This document shows positions 49,156-60,599 of a DNA stretch of 64,000 bases, in pieces. Location: assembly GCA_009746045.1 (NCBI GenBank), contig RPFO01000130.1, positions 2,016,125-2,080,124 on the forward strand. Reading direction: 5' to 3'. Under the pieces are notes generated by a model, which was given only the letters and a program-made list of their open reading frames with translations, did no database searches and had not been told where the DNA came from. A program made the position numbers and the translations under genes. This stretch comes from Mesostigma viride (Eukaryota; Streptophyta; Mesostigmatophyceae; Mesostigmatales; Mesostigmataceae). Position 1 is the stretch's first letter. Every line of letters begins with the position of its first letter.

Positions 49156-49997
49156 CGATGCCGAGGTCAACTACCCTCCTTCAGGCCGCTTCAAGCTGCT
49201 CGGCAGTTGGCTTCCCGACTGCGAGGACGACATGACGACACGGATCGGCATGGCGTGGGCGCACCTCCATGACCACCGCCGCTGGTGGAGCAACCCCGAC
49301 CTACCCCGGATCGTCAAGCAAGACCTCTTCAAGGTCGTCATTCTGACGATCCTGACCTACGGTGCCGAGACGTGGGCACTGACGCAGGAGCTGGAGCAAC
49401 GACTCGACGGCGCCGTCACCAAGATGCTGCGCAAGGCCCTTAACATCCCCTTTGGTTTGCACATTAGTAATGAGGATTTGTACGCTGATTTGCCCTATGT
49501 TTCCCACATTATTAGGCACAGGCGCCTGGGCCTAGCCGGGCACCTGGCCCGCACAGATCAGGTAGATACCTCAGATAGACTAGCTGGCACCAAGCCCGCC
49601 CAGCCTGGGCGATATGTCCTAACCTGGCGTGCCCCCGGCCGCGCGCAGCAGGGCCACCACCCGTGGACATTTCGTGATAGACTCGGCATGGACATGTGCT
49701 ACACTAGACGTGACGGGCTCACCCCCGGGCAGCCTCCTGGTTTGTCTGTAATATGGAGGCAGATCTATGGTGCGCAAGGATAGATGGCAAGTAGTAATGA
49801 AGGAGACCACCCCCAAGCCTGTGGGGGCTCCGCGTGTGACCAAGTATGGCATTCATAGCGATTCGGGCCGCGGTGCCCACACCCCTGTAACTAGGACCTA
49901 GATAGCTTATACCATCCATTCCATCCCATGTTCCCCTCCCACTGAGGACTTATGCTCACGTGACGCAGTCACGTGTCTATTAATTAATTAATTAATC
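49156..49997 (+). mobile_element. 5'-truncated LINE (copy B) nested in copy A
   Basis: Starts at GATGCCGAGGTCAACTACCC, equivalent to 52045 of copy A, and runs through the LINE 3' end to an (ATTA)n-like tail at 49978-49996. ATCCCT lies at both ends, consistent with a short target duplication. Loss of the 5' part is what target-primed reverse transcription produces. Confidence 0.8.
49232..49783 (+). pseudogene. LINE RT C-terminal fragment (copy B)
   Basis: 183 open residues: MAWAHLHDHRRWW, FKVVILTILTYGAETWALTQ and MLRKALNIPF, then a C-terminal tail. This is the thumb and post-RT region of non-LTR polymerases. It lacks the catalytic palm because of the 5' truncation. Confidence 0.8.
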
Positions 49998-50120
49998 CCT
50001 GGTCGCAACTACCTCGCTCTGCTACTGGACGCCAACGCTACGCTACCACCGGGTACTGGCGGATGTCAGCACGCCCCCAACGGTACGGTCTCCAATGCCA
50101 ACACTGAATTTTCTGCTGAT

Positions 50121-50455
50121 TTGCTTACGACATGCGATTTGGTCACTGCCAACACCCGCTTTCAACATAGTCCAGATGCTTTGGTCACACACACTTCGCC
50201 AACTGGCACTGAACGCTGCATCGACTATGTTGTAATGCGCAAGCGTCATCAAGGATCTGTACTAGCTGCTCGCTCGCACGTGATCCCCCTGGTGCGCTCC
50301 GATCATCGCATCGTCACCGCCCGCATCCGCCTGCAATTCCCCTCGCCCTTTCGTAAGCACGTGGCACCACCTGATTTGCGAACACTACAGTTGCTTGAGA
50401 AATCTGACGACGCTCTGGAGGACTTCCCTGAAAAACGCGCCCACAAGCGCGCGGC
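50121..50455 (+). pseudogene. LINE endonuclease C-terminal part (copy A)
   Basis: LTTCDLVTANTRFQ, CIDYVVMRKRH, then VRSDHRIVTARI with the catalytic SDH of exonuclease-endonuclease-phosphatase proteins. The frame continues into unrelated Pro/Ser-rich translation after about 50455, indicating a frameshift. Confidence 0.7.
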
Positions 50456-51410
50456 AGAGGCGTTCGTCGACGCGCTGGACATCCCGGCCAGCCACGCCCC
50501 GCTGTTCGCTCGGCCGGTCCGGCATCGGCCCTTCGGCACCTCGCTGGCAAGCTGCCCGCGGCCGGGGCCCTGCTGCTCCCCCGCCGCCCGCCCCGCTTCA
50601 CCAGCCTGCACCGGCTCCCCGCCGTCATCCAGGCCCGGCAAGCCCTGCGCGACAACCGCGACCCCGCCTGCTACGCCCGCCTCAAAGCCGATTACCACTC
50701 GGCCATCCGGCAGGCGACCAAGGAGCAGGAGGACCTTAATGTCCGCGAGTACTTCGCCCACCTCAAGGACCAGCACGGCAAGTGAGCCTGGACACGCCTG
50801 CGTCACGCCTGAACGGCCCGCCGGCGGCGCGCAGCCGGCGCCACGGATGCTCTCTGGCTCACCGCAGCAGCAGCTCGACGAGTGGTATTCCTCCCAGTCC
50901 CGGCTGCTCGGCGCCCCCCCGCCGCCTCCGCCGCTTGGCCCTCTCGGGCGGCCGCACGCCTGGCAGTAGCGCCTGCGGACGTCCCTGCGCCGCCCACGCC
51001 GCCCGCCGCTGAGCAGGACTACTACACGTACCCAGCCCTGACGGAACCCCTGGCTGACCCCAACGAGCTACCGCTGTTCACCGAGCTTGAGCTGAGCACC
51101 GCCGCCAAGCAACTCCGCTTCTACGCCGCCGTTGGACCTGATCAGCTCCCAGCCCCGGTGATTAAGCTGACGGCGCTCACCGGGTTCCTGCTTGACGTCT
51201 GCAACCGGATCCTGCTTGCCGACGCGCCGCCGATTCCTGAGTGGCAGCACAGCTACCGTATTATGCTATAAAGAAACAATGGTTCCCCTGACGACCCCGC
51301 CAAATACCGAGGAGTCTGCATCCAGAGCGCCGCACTCAAGTTGTTCATGCGCATGATCCTCAACTGCCTTCGTTCTAGCTGCTCTCGACTGTCACCTAGG
51401 GGAAAGTCAA

Positions 51411-51890
51411 ATGGGCTTTCGTCCTGGGCGCAACACCGTCATGGCCATCTTCGTCGCGCGTCGCCTCTTTGAGGAAATCGCTCTCCTGCAACCTGGTGAG
51501 TTTCCCGCCATCCTGATCTTCATCGACTTCATCAAGGCTTTTGATTCAGTCCTCTGGGACGCTCTATGGGCTGTACTTGCTCGCGCTCGCGTCCCAACTC
51601 CCCTGATTACCGTCATCCGCACGCTGTATGAGGGGTCGACCACTTCGGTGCGCACTCAACACGGCATTACCCCGCCATGCCCACTGCAGACCGCGGCGTC
51701 TGGCAGGGTTGCGTCCTGTCGCCATACCTGTTTATTATTGTAGTGGATTATGTTATGCGCCATGCACGTGCTCGCTTTGCTAGCATTGCAGGCCGTGCCC
51801 CTGGCCTAGCGATCACGAACGAGCTTGGAGAAGGGGGGCCCGGACTAACAAGCAGAATTTACTAGCTGACCTCATTTATGCCGACAACAT
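51411..51890 (+). pseudogene. LINE reverse transcriptase palm (copy A), frameshifted
   Basis: GFRPGRNTVMAIFVARRLFE and FIDFIKAFDSVLWDALWAV in one frame, then GVWQGCVLSPYLFIIVVDYV in another, then LIYADNITLIEKPE. Motifs A, B and C of the palm are present, but in different frames, and motif C has Asn at its second acidic position. Confidence 0.8.
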
Positions 51891-52340
51891 CACGCTCATC
51901 GAGAAGCCGGAGTCTGCCCAACTTTGGCTGGACTGCCTGGCGCTCGAGGCTCGGGCGGTTGGTCTAGAAATCAGCCTCAAAACGGAGGCCCTGGCCCTCG
52001 GCATGGCAGCCTGGCCCCCACCCACACTCCGCCTCTTAGTAGACGACACCGAGGTCAACTACCCTCCTTCAGGCCGCTTCAAGCTGCTCGGCAGTTGGCT
52101 TCCCGACTGCAAGGACGACATGACGACACGGATCGGCACGGCGCCATGGCGTGGGCGCACCTCCATGACCACCGCCGCTGGTGGAGCAATCCCGCCCTAC
52201 CCCGGATGGTCAAGCGTGACCTCTTCAAGGTCGTCATTCTGACGATCCTGACCTACGGCGCCGAGACCTGGCCACTGACGCAGGAGCTGGAGCAACGACT
52301 CGACGGCGTCGTCACCAAGATGCTGCGCAAGGCCCTTAAA

Positions 52341-54908
52341 CAAACAAGTGCCGACTGACACTCATCACTCCAAACAAAAGGGATATCTTTCTTTAATAAG
52401 TGATTAATGGGCGCCGCTATAGTGGCAAACCGAGGGATAAAACGTCTATAGTACGAGGCAATACCTAGGAAACTACGCACACTATTTACATCTGTATAGG
52501 GGTAGGCCAATCTTGAATAGACTTAGTTTTATCCGGGTCGGTAGCAACACCGGCATCTGATAATAACACGTGACCTAGGAATTAGGGTACACTCCTACCG
52601 GAGCGCACTTTAGCACGGCGAGCCCAAAAAGAATTTTCTGCCATTATTTCTAATACTTTCGTTAAATCGCGGAGGTGTGTTTCAAAGTCTGGGGAATAAA
52701 TAAGAATATCATCTAAATAGGCCTGGGCACATGCACTGTCGTGCTCAGCCAAAGAAACAGAGCTAGAAGGATGGATCTTTTAAATCAGAGGACACCTGGG
52801 GAAGGTGGGTGTTGCCCATCCATTACAGGCCTAAGAACTTCATTCATTAACATTTGAAAGGAAGGAGGATCGATCGAGAATTGCACAAACCCATGGCAGC
52901 TACTCTAAACTGATAATGACCAAAAGGGGTAGCGAACGCGGTTTTGTGACAATCTTCGTGCGCTATGCGCAATTACTGCCAAAACCCATCTGCACAGTCT
53001 AACACAGTAAAACACGTAGAACCCTTAACCTTATTAAATATGTCATCAATACGACGCAAAGGATACTTAGACTTAATTAACGGTAATATCATTTAGTTTC
53101 CTATAATCCGTAACTAGACAAAACTTGCCTTTTGGCTTAGGCACTAAAAGAACACCAGCTGAGTAGGCCGGAGTTGCTAGTAGGCTCTATTAATCCGGCT
53201 TCTAATCATAACACTAAAATCTGTTACGTGTAGTTCCTTTAACTCGGTAGGGCCCATGCGGTACATCGGAGAATGAGTAGGAACAGCACCGTCTTTTATT
53301 ACTACACGGTGTAAAACAGAACGAGGAGGAGGGTATGAGGGGGTCTTTTCTTCAAAAACTTTAGAAGAATCTGTTACAGCCATGTATCTTACTAGTTCGT
53401 TCTCAGTAAATCCAACTCCTATGGTATCTACTGTATTCACATCTACTATATCCACACTATTGGTAGGGACAGGTATTTCTTGGACTTCCAACTGAAGGAA
53501 CATACATAATAGGTATCCATATTCTTTTAGTTCAGATCACAACTCATCATTAGACATTAATACTTCAGGTATAGGTCTTATAGGAGGATCCACAGGTGTA
53601 GGAGGAGTAATATCTACCAAGGATAAATTTTCTACTCTGTAGTGGCGTTCCGGTACGCAGTAAGAACTATCCGGGAACCAGATCACAATAGTGTCATAAT
53701 TAATAGTAATCTTATTATCCTGGTGCCAGTCTAACCCTAATAATAACACGTCAGCGGTAGTGATAGGACCTATAGTGGCAGGAAGATTAACGCCGGGTAC
53801 GTCGTTGTATATAACCAGGGGTAGGGATACCGTAGCAGGGGAATGACTTGTGCGTCGACCATCAGCATAATGAACAGTGACGGGTTTAGTGTGAGGGATA
53901 GGGACTAGTCCTAAACGCCTAACTAGGGCTTCGCTCACAAAGGAGCTAGCCGCACCGCTATCCACTACAACAGAGACATTCAGGAGTTCATCAGCAGGCA
54001 AGAAGGGGTCTACAACAGTGTGAGGGACGGTTCAACCGCGCCATTTAAAAACATAAGAGGACGAACACATAAGGGTAAGGATGATTCAGCTCCTACTGAG
54101 GTTATGGAAACAGGTAGGCAAAAGTTTTTATCTGGGGTACTAACTGAGGACCTGTCCAGGTTACCCCCGGCTGACAGGCCTACTGTTCTTCCCTCCCCCT
54201 CCAAATCCACGGGTACTAACCCCTGAGAAGACCCTAGCGGAAAAGCCACTGCTGGAGGGTCACGAGGGAGCGAAGAGGGTGCGGGAGCCTGATAATCATA
54301 GGGGAGCCCTGAGGATCCTGCCTGCACAGCATTCAGCCTACTAGGGGTAGGGGCTGAGGGAATGCGTCCTGAAGAGGGACGGATAGGGGCACGCTGAGGG
54401 GTACGAGGAGGGCGAGCATCGGGATGCGGGGGAGCACCAGAAAGGAACTTGGGGCACTCACGTGGGGCCTACTTCCTTACAGTGGTAACAGGTAATGTGA
54501 GACACATCCAGAGCAGAGAGGTCTGTCACGCAGATATCTAACTCTTCTACATAGGAGTTTTCCTCCTCAGGAGTAAGGGTAATATTATTGAGGCGGGAAC
54601 GGGTAGGAAGAGGAGTGGTGAAGAAATCTGCTACTCTCAATAAATGCTGACGCACATGCTTGAGGGGTAAGTCAGTAAAGCGGTAGGCAGAGAACTGGCG
54701 TTTCACTTCACCTAACAGAGGTCTACTGATCGAGGCCTTGCAGGAAGCGAGCACGTACTTCTGCGCCTGACAAATCTCTAATGCGAACCATCTGGGCATC
54801 AAATTCCTTCATGTACTCCCTAAACGACTTGGTACCCTGCTGCAAGGTGCAAAGGCTAATCTATCCTGCCAATCTGCATCAGGAGGAACAAGATGGCTCT
54901 CTAAACGC
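52341..54908 (-). mobile_element. Decayed Ty3/gypsy element, gag-pol part
   Basis: Minus strand, in order: gag C-terminus (54908-54470) with an HLVPPDADWQDRL segment and a zinc-knuckle start CYHCKEVGP; protease (54001-53537); RT from about 53500 with the HSPMYRMGPTELKEL entry, catalytic YLDDILIY near 52715-52690 and thumb FLGIASYYRRFIPRF near 52460. Frameshifts and stops split it. It ends abruptly at about 52341 against LINE sequence. The gag N-terminal part lies at 59985-60590, separated by TTAA elements. Confidence 0.85.
53537..54001 (-). pseudogene. Gypsy aspartic protease fragment
   Basis: 154 open residues with VVVDSGAASSFVSEAL (the DSG/A active site of retropepsins), VHYADGRR and DVLLLGLDWHQDN. 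It is part of the broken gypsy polyprotein; a stop separates it from the upstream gag frame. Confidence 0.8.
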
Positions 54909-54912
54909 TTAA

Positions 54913-57321
54913 CACTCCGTCTGTGAACTTATAACGGGTGTGGCCCGTAATTTTTCGTAGAATGCAGAATCGCGCCAAATGCGGGCGCCGGAGCGTCGCG
55001 CCGAATCTGGAAAAACGGTTCGATGGGATCCGAGATCCAATGCTGGGCTATTTGAATATATTTTAAATATTTTTTTTGGATAACAAATATTGGTGAATTG
55101 CACGTTGCCATCTGAGGGGGTTTGGCTACAAACGTTAACAAAAAAGGGGTGATGAGATGGTTCTAAATTGGGGTATGATGATAAAGTTGAGGGCACCAAA
55201 AACCTCCTAAACCCAAAAGTACACTACATAATGGACGCTTGGTGAGAAATTCAGCATCAATCATGCACAAGCTTCCAAATATCTAGGCACTCAAACCATT
55301 ACGGGTGACACCCGTAATAAGAACTAGAATGCTCCATTCTAGCCTTTGGGTGTGCCATTCATGTGGCATGGCCATCTGTGGTACCATGGCACATCCTCTC
55401 ATTAGAGGATGATATGGTGATGAAATGGGCACATAGGACATGCTTTTGCACAAGAAATATTTTACTAAAGCTATCAAATGTAGGGCACAATGAGGGTTCA
55501 ACCCATAGGTGCACCATGCTATGGGTCAAATGCGCCGTGCATGTGGCATGGCCGTCTAGTATGGTGTCATGGCACATCCTCTCTATTTTGAAATGATATG
55601 GTGTTGAAATGGACACATAGGATGATGCTATTTTACAAGAAATATGATTACTGAAGCTATCAAATATAGGGCACTTGTTATGAGGGGCCAGCTCATAGCA
55701 TGCACCATGCTATATAAACAAATGCATAGATAATAACCCACCGCTCGTCGTCCAGCACAACTGTCAATGCATAAGACGGCAACACATGTAAATCCACGAC
55801 GTGGTGCAAGTCCACATTCTGAAAATGTTGAAAAGAAAGGCATCGCCATATCATCATCCTAATCATCGTATGTGCCTGTCTGGCAGGCAAACGCATACGA
55901 CGCAACAATATAGCCTGAGAAACTCATGGCCACGTGCATACCATGAATGTCCGGGAACATCGATTAACCGCAAGTATCTTTCGGGCCTTGCGAGGTTTGC
56001 CCGCGATACGGTTAGCATGGCAAGGCACGGCATGCTCCCCAAGGGACCGCACACACACATGCACGGCTGGGGCTGTCGCAAAGCACTGCAGGCAGTAATA
56101 GCCTGCCATGGGTATTGCATGTTACTACGAGGAATCCACAGCCTCTATATACAAACACGCAAGCGGTTCATGCATTATAATGACAGTTGTGAACTTCCAA
56201 GCGCTTAACTTCGCAAACCATGCCCAAATACCTATTCAATTATCAGAGTTTATGACAAGGTGTTGCTGTTAAGGTAGCACATGAATAGCTAGCATCAGGC
56301 AAGATATGTATACAAGCATGAATGGACACCCATACCCAGTTCTCTAAACCTCTACCTCGCTTTGGGGGACCGTCTTGCAAGGCTTGCTTGTGACATGGGC
56401 AACGTAGCAGCCGGAACTGTCATGCATCTTAGAGAAAGCACCCACGTTTACGCAACGGGGCGCAGCCGCGCGCAGAGCTTAGCATTATGCAGTAACCTGC
56501 CTTCAGTTGAAGTCACACCGGCCATGTGCCGTGATCACATGTGATAAAAACTGGCAGATTTACAAACCAAAAGTTGCCATAAACCTTCTCCCAGCCGGAT
56601 GCAGGTAATCTTCACACGCCTCGACACCCGGAATCATGAAGCGCGCACTAGCTACTGAAGGTCCCGTCCTCCACGGGCCACCTTTTCTTGAGCATGAAGT
56701 ACATAACCTCAGCGACACTGCCTGGCCGGGCGAGGTCTTCTCCCACTACGTAAGGTTCGCTACCCATCGCCTCGAGTGAAATCTGAATTCCTTGCTGCTC
56801 CTTGCTCCTTCGACCAAGCAGGACCCTACGTGATAAAGTTGTCTTGATCAATCAATCGCCCAACACGGCCGCCAAAAATCCTGATTTAAAGCCGAGGCTC
56901 ACAGCCCAACCATCAAGGACTGCGGACAGTTCATCGCCAGTGCCAAGATTAGGAGCACCCGAGGATACCTCGGCATACGACATCGCGACCGAAGCAGTCG
57001 TGACGAAAAGACAGTCTCCTTCTGCAGCCGACGTTGCTAGCATTTGCCTGCATCTGCACCGTTGTTGGCATTCGGCGGTCCGATTGCAAGCCCAAGAAAG
57101 TCCAAAAAAGCACCTTTTTCCATGGGGTGGCCACGGAGCATCTGACATGGGGTGGCCGTGAAAATTAGATATTCTTTTAGGCCTTGAAGTCAGCTTTCAT
57201 CCTATCCAATAAAAAGCGCATTCTGACAATTAGTTCAATAGTAACCACCAATAGAGTAACCATGCCTCCATTACGGGCCACGCCCGTAATACGGGCCACG
57301 CCCGTAATTACAGACGGAGTG
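54913..57321. mobile_element. TTAA-bounded element with CACTCCGTCTGT termini
   Basis: TTAA at 54909-54912 and 57322-57325. The first 12 bases CACTCCGTCTGT recur inverted at the right end. Both ends continue into ACGGGYGTGGCCCGT blocks, duplicated at the right. The interior has a ~190-bp tandem duplication (about 55345-55720) and a further ATTACGGGTGACACCCGTAAT at about 55300. No transposase was recognised. Short frames on both strands near 56640-57150 look slightly protein-like but match nothing I know. It abuts the next element and shares its TTAA. Confidence 0.65.
55345..55720. repeat. About 190-bp imperfect tandem duplication
   Basis: Two copies share CATGTGGCATGGCC, CATGGCACATCCTCTC, ACACATAGGA, ACAAGAAATAT and AGCTATCAAAT in the same order, with moderate divergence. 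No gene content. Confidence 0.8.
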
Positions 57322-57325
57322 TTAA

Positions 57326-59980
57326 GGGGACGTGCGCCCGCCGAATTTTTTGGCGCCAAAAATATTCGCGGTACCGCCGTGAAGTTAAAAGTGGGTGCAC
57401 GGTGCGCGCACCCCTTGCGGAAGTGGCCATGGCGACTGCGTTTAGGCGAAACTAGCCATGTAGGGCTAGAGAAATGCAAAAAAAATGCTCGAATGTTGGA
57501 GACGATGATTTAATGATGTTGGGTTGTGGCGGCAAGTTGCTGGTTTACAATATCGCTGCTTTCTTTTACTGCCATCGGCATGGGGGGTAATCTGCATTTT
57601 TTGGTCGCGCGGAATAAAATAGAATTCGTGATAGCGGCAGTGAATTCGCAGTTTTGGGGGGCTTTTTGACCGTAAACGATGCATTAATATCGGTAGCATT
57701 GAATTCCAAACCAAACTGGTGCTTTTTGCTACATTTTCGGCTATTCTCGGTAAGTAATTCTTCAGGCCTGCGCAGTGCATGTCGGAACCTTCCATGGAAG
57801 AACGGCCGTTGTTGCGCGCCTGGGCGAGGGATCTGCGAGGGACAGGTATAGATTTGTCGCGAATGTTATGTGCTATCAGTTCTTTCTTCTATGAGCTCAT
57901 CGTTCGAAGTTTTTTTCGTTCTTTTTGGGCAGTTTCCGCCAGCTAGCTCGCCGTTGCTTGCCGTGGTGTTGTCGAATACCTGGTAGATTTAGATTGTTTT
58001 CGCTGACGTCGTGGTCAGGGCCGCTTCAGTCGAAGCCTATATCTTCTCGGGAAGGTTTAAGGCATTTCATAAAACGTGTTCTGGCAAGGATGTTGTGCGT
58101 ATGGACGCTTCTTGTTGTGTGAGAGTGACGCACCCTCTCTTCGCAGCGGCATCACAGCGCTCATGCGCTGGAGGGCCGCCAATGGTTTCTTTCCATTTAA
58201 TCGTGCAGGGGAGGAAGTGTTCTATTGACGATCATGTTGGAGATATTGCATTTGTGTGACTGCATGTAGATAGCTACCACCATTGGTTTATTTGAGCTTT
58301 CCCTTGATATCATCATGTGAAAAGACTGCAATGTGCTGAGCCAACCATGGTTGACTGCATGCAAGCTTTGTATGCCATGATCTCCTTGGTTCCTTGCCCT
58401 CCATAGTTCCAGTTTGTTGCCCATCTCAGGTAGGGCAGTTCAGGAGTTGTTGCTGTGTTGATTAGCTTGGTTGGCATCAACCTTACACTCTAACCTGGGA
58501 GAAACATAGAAAATGCTGGTAAGGCATTTTAGTGCCATCATCATTATTGCTATTCACATGCTTATTAGTCTGGCCATGCTCGAGGGACGGTTAAGGGGTA
58601 TGAGGTGTGTGGCCAACCCTGTGTACTTCATAACATATTCAGCATGGATTTGATGCATGTTGGATGGCATGTAAAGTGTAATTGTGTTTATACTTGGTTA
58701 CTGAGTGGTCCTTAGCGCCTGTCCGGTGGTCGTCTAGGAAACTCATCAGTGCGTGTCACAGTGACCCCCAACCTTGAGCATGTGTCGTCATCAGTGTGTA
58801 ATAGTTATTTATATGTGCTTTTGGTCATAGATTTGCCGAGTTCTAATCATGAAGTTTACAAGGTAACCTTGGGTAGAGTATAGTGTATGCTCTCTTGGCA
58901 TGTATGCCTAGCGATCGTGTTGCTATGCTTGCGTTTGCAAGGTTGGCCATGCCGAGGGCAGGTAAGGGCAGATGCGGTGCCTAGCCGTTTGCTTATGGGT
59001 GTAGACACCTCCCCCGCTGCCCTTGCACAGCTGGATGAGCTGAGGAAAAAGAGGGAGTGCCAGCAGGTGGTCAAGAAGACGCTAGAGTACAAGGCTGAGG
59101 CAGCCCGGGCGTGGCATGTGAAGCGTGGCCATCGCTGGGATGAGGGCAAGGTAGATGCCCAGAGGGGCCAGGTCACCTACAGCAAGGGGGTGCACTATGG
59201 GGGTGTGGGGGCTGCTACTGGGGGGGCGGGGGCGGGCAGCAATGAGGATGATGATGACACTGCACACATCCCTTGCTTGCGCTGCTCTAAGACCGATGCA
59301 TCTGATGATGACCCTTTCTTGCTGTGCAGCACACCCGGGTGCGATGGGGGGCTCCACCTGAGCTGCACGGTCCCTCTCCTGCCCAGCGTACCTGATGGGG
59401 ACTGGTTCTGCCCAGTTTGCTGTGGGGAAGACTGTGATGATGGCAGTGATAGTGACAGTGACTAGTATAATGGACGCCCAGGTGGCATGCTGCCAAAGAG
59501 CATAACTTCCACACCGCTTGTCCAAATGCAGCCAGATTTTGCCAGCGTGTGTGTCGATGACTAATGGAATTTTGAATATCATGTTTGGCCCATTTCACAT
59601 GTGTTTGGTATTTTATTATTTTTGGCATGTGTGAAAAACAGCGTTTTTGTACTTGCAAGAGCATAAAAATTCTAAAGCATGTCAGATATGGGTTGTGAGT
59701 GGCTCTAATTTTTGGCCACCCACGACCTGCTTGGGCAATATCATGCCTGGCCTGAATTGATGTGTGCATTGGCTGGGGCATACTGTGCCCTAATTAGCGT
59801 CTTTTTCTATTTTTAGCGCGATACCGGCGCGTGGTTGGGGGTAGAACCTTCAATGAATGCATGGATAACTCACTAAACATGTTATTTAGGGCCCCTAATC
59901 ATGGCTGGGCATAATTCAATTGAATTCATATTGAAAACAGTGTATTCCAGTTTTGGGGGGTTTTGGTGGCACACCTCCCC
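57326..59980 (+). mobile_element. TTAA-bounded DNA transposon (GGGGA-ended) encoding a PHD-finger protein
   Basis: TTAA at 57322-57325 and 59981-59984. Ends GGGGACGTGCGCC and, inverted, GGGGAGGTGTGCC. Both ends are related to the copy in Dicer intron 6 (23381-25273), which lies in the opposite orientation. A single recognisable gene, the PHD protein at 58887-59465, lies in the right third; the left 1.5 kb has no identified frame and may contain further exons or deleted transposase sequence. Together with the element on its left it splits a gypsy gag gene. Confidence 0.72.
58887..59465 (+). CDS. PHD-finger protein inside TTAA element
   Basis: 192 residues. A hydrophobic first 25 residues may be intron read-through rather than a signal peptide; the likely core starts near MGVDTSPAALAQLDELRKK. 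A basic, helical segment (VVKKTLEYKAEAARAWHVKR) follows, then a Gly/Asp linker and a PHD zinc finger with CLRC, CSTPGC, HLSC and WFCPVC in C4HC3 order. An acidic Ser/Asp tail ends the protein. PHD fingers usually bind histone tails; some DNA transposases carry a C-terminal Cys-rich finger. Whether this is a terminal exon of a transposase or a separate accessory protein cannot be told here. No DDE/DDD catalytic residues were recognised upstream. Confidence 0.75.
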   Translation: MLSWHVCLAIVLLCLRLQGWPCRGQVRADAVPSRLLMGVDTSPAALAQLDELRKKRECQQVVKKTLEYKAEAARAWHVKRGHRWDEGKVDAQRGQVTYSKGVHYGGVGAATGGAGAGSNEDDDDTAHIPCLRCSKTDASDDDPFLLCSTPGCDGGLHLSCTVPLLPSVPDGDWFCPVCCGEDCDDGSDSDSD

Positions 59981-59984
59981 TTAA

Positions 59985-60590
59985 ACAACTCTGCTACAGA
60001 ATGAGGATATGCATGGGAGGCCAAGGATTCACACTGGATGAGGGTTGCAAGCTCAGAGGTATAATGCAGGTGGTAAGGTAATGAGAGACCAACACAGCAT
60101 CAGGGAGGCGCCAATGATCTATTATGGTTCTGCCACGACTCTGTGTTTTGAGTCAGCAGCATAATGAAGGTGAAAAACTGTTGAGGGGTATACTTTACAT
60201 CTAGTTTAGGAAGGTTAGCAAACAGAGGAAGAGCAGGAGGCTTATTAGGATCGAGGATGATCGAGAAGGATCAGATCTACCCATAATAGGACCACTGTCT
60301 TCCACTGCTACATAAGCTGGATAAAAAGAAGGAAGAGGGTAAGTCTTGGCTAAAGGCCTAGAGGGGGCCACTGTTTCAGGCTGGTGCCCATAGGAAAAAG
60401 GAACAGAATAGGCTTCACGAAGGGAGGAATAGGCAAAATGATCATAGTTTCTGTCATCCCGGGGGCATGGTGCTGAAATCACTATTAACTTCTAAATCTG
60501 CTACACGGGAAGGAACCTGGGCAGCCTCGTAGGCCGTGTCAGGGTAAGACCAAGATGCAGGAGGGCGAAAAGGAACTGCACTAAGTTAGT
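59985..60590 (-). pseudogene. Gypsy gag N-terminal part, separated by TTAA elements
   Basis: Minus-strand frames with PFRPPASWSYPDTAYEA, PLPSFYPAYVAVEDSG and PNLDVKYTPQQFF, typical of a Pro-rich gag N-terminus followed by its capsid region. It ends at ..SVAELF at the TTAA. On the other side of the insertions (54908) the frame resumes with KRLESHLVPPDADW. A frameshift near 60480 and further stops make it inactive. Confidence 0.7.
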
Positions 60591-60599
60591 CTAAGTCTC

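Larger units (their letters stand above)
48975..52340 (+). mobile_element. Decayed LINE retrotransposon (copy A), interrupted by copy B
   Basis: Endonuclease part: VNARLLVATFHSV and GYAPHSGHPEQDRKDFF at 48985-49155, resuming at about 49998 with GRNYLALLLDANA and later CIDYVVMRKRH. RT part: GPDQLPAPVIKL near 51135, FIDFIKAFDSV near 51520, QGCVLSPYLF near 51704 and YADN near 51875 (a change from the usual YADD). Frameshifts and stops break the frame many times, so it is dead. It is cut at about 52340 by the start of gypsy sequence. Copy B (about 49156-49997) is nested in the endonuclease. Confidence 0.85.

Noticed and set aside
55801-56208. 135-residue plus-strand frame as a gene
   Set aside because: No recognised motif, mixed composition, and it lies within a TTAA-bounded element with other open shadows on the minus strand.
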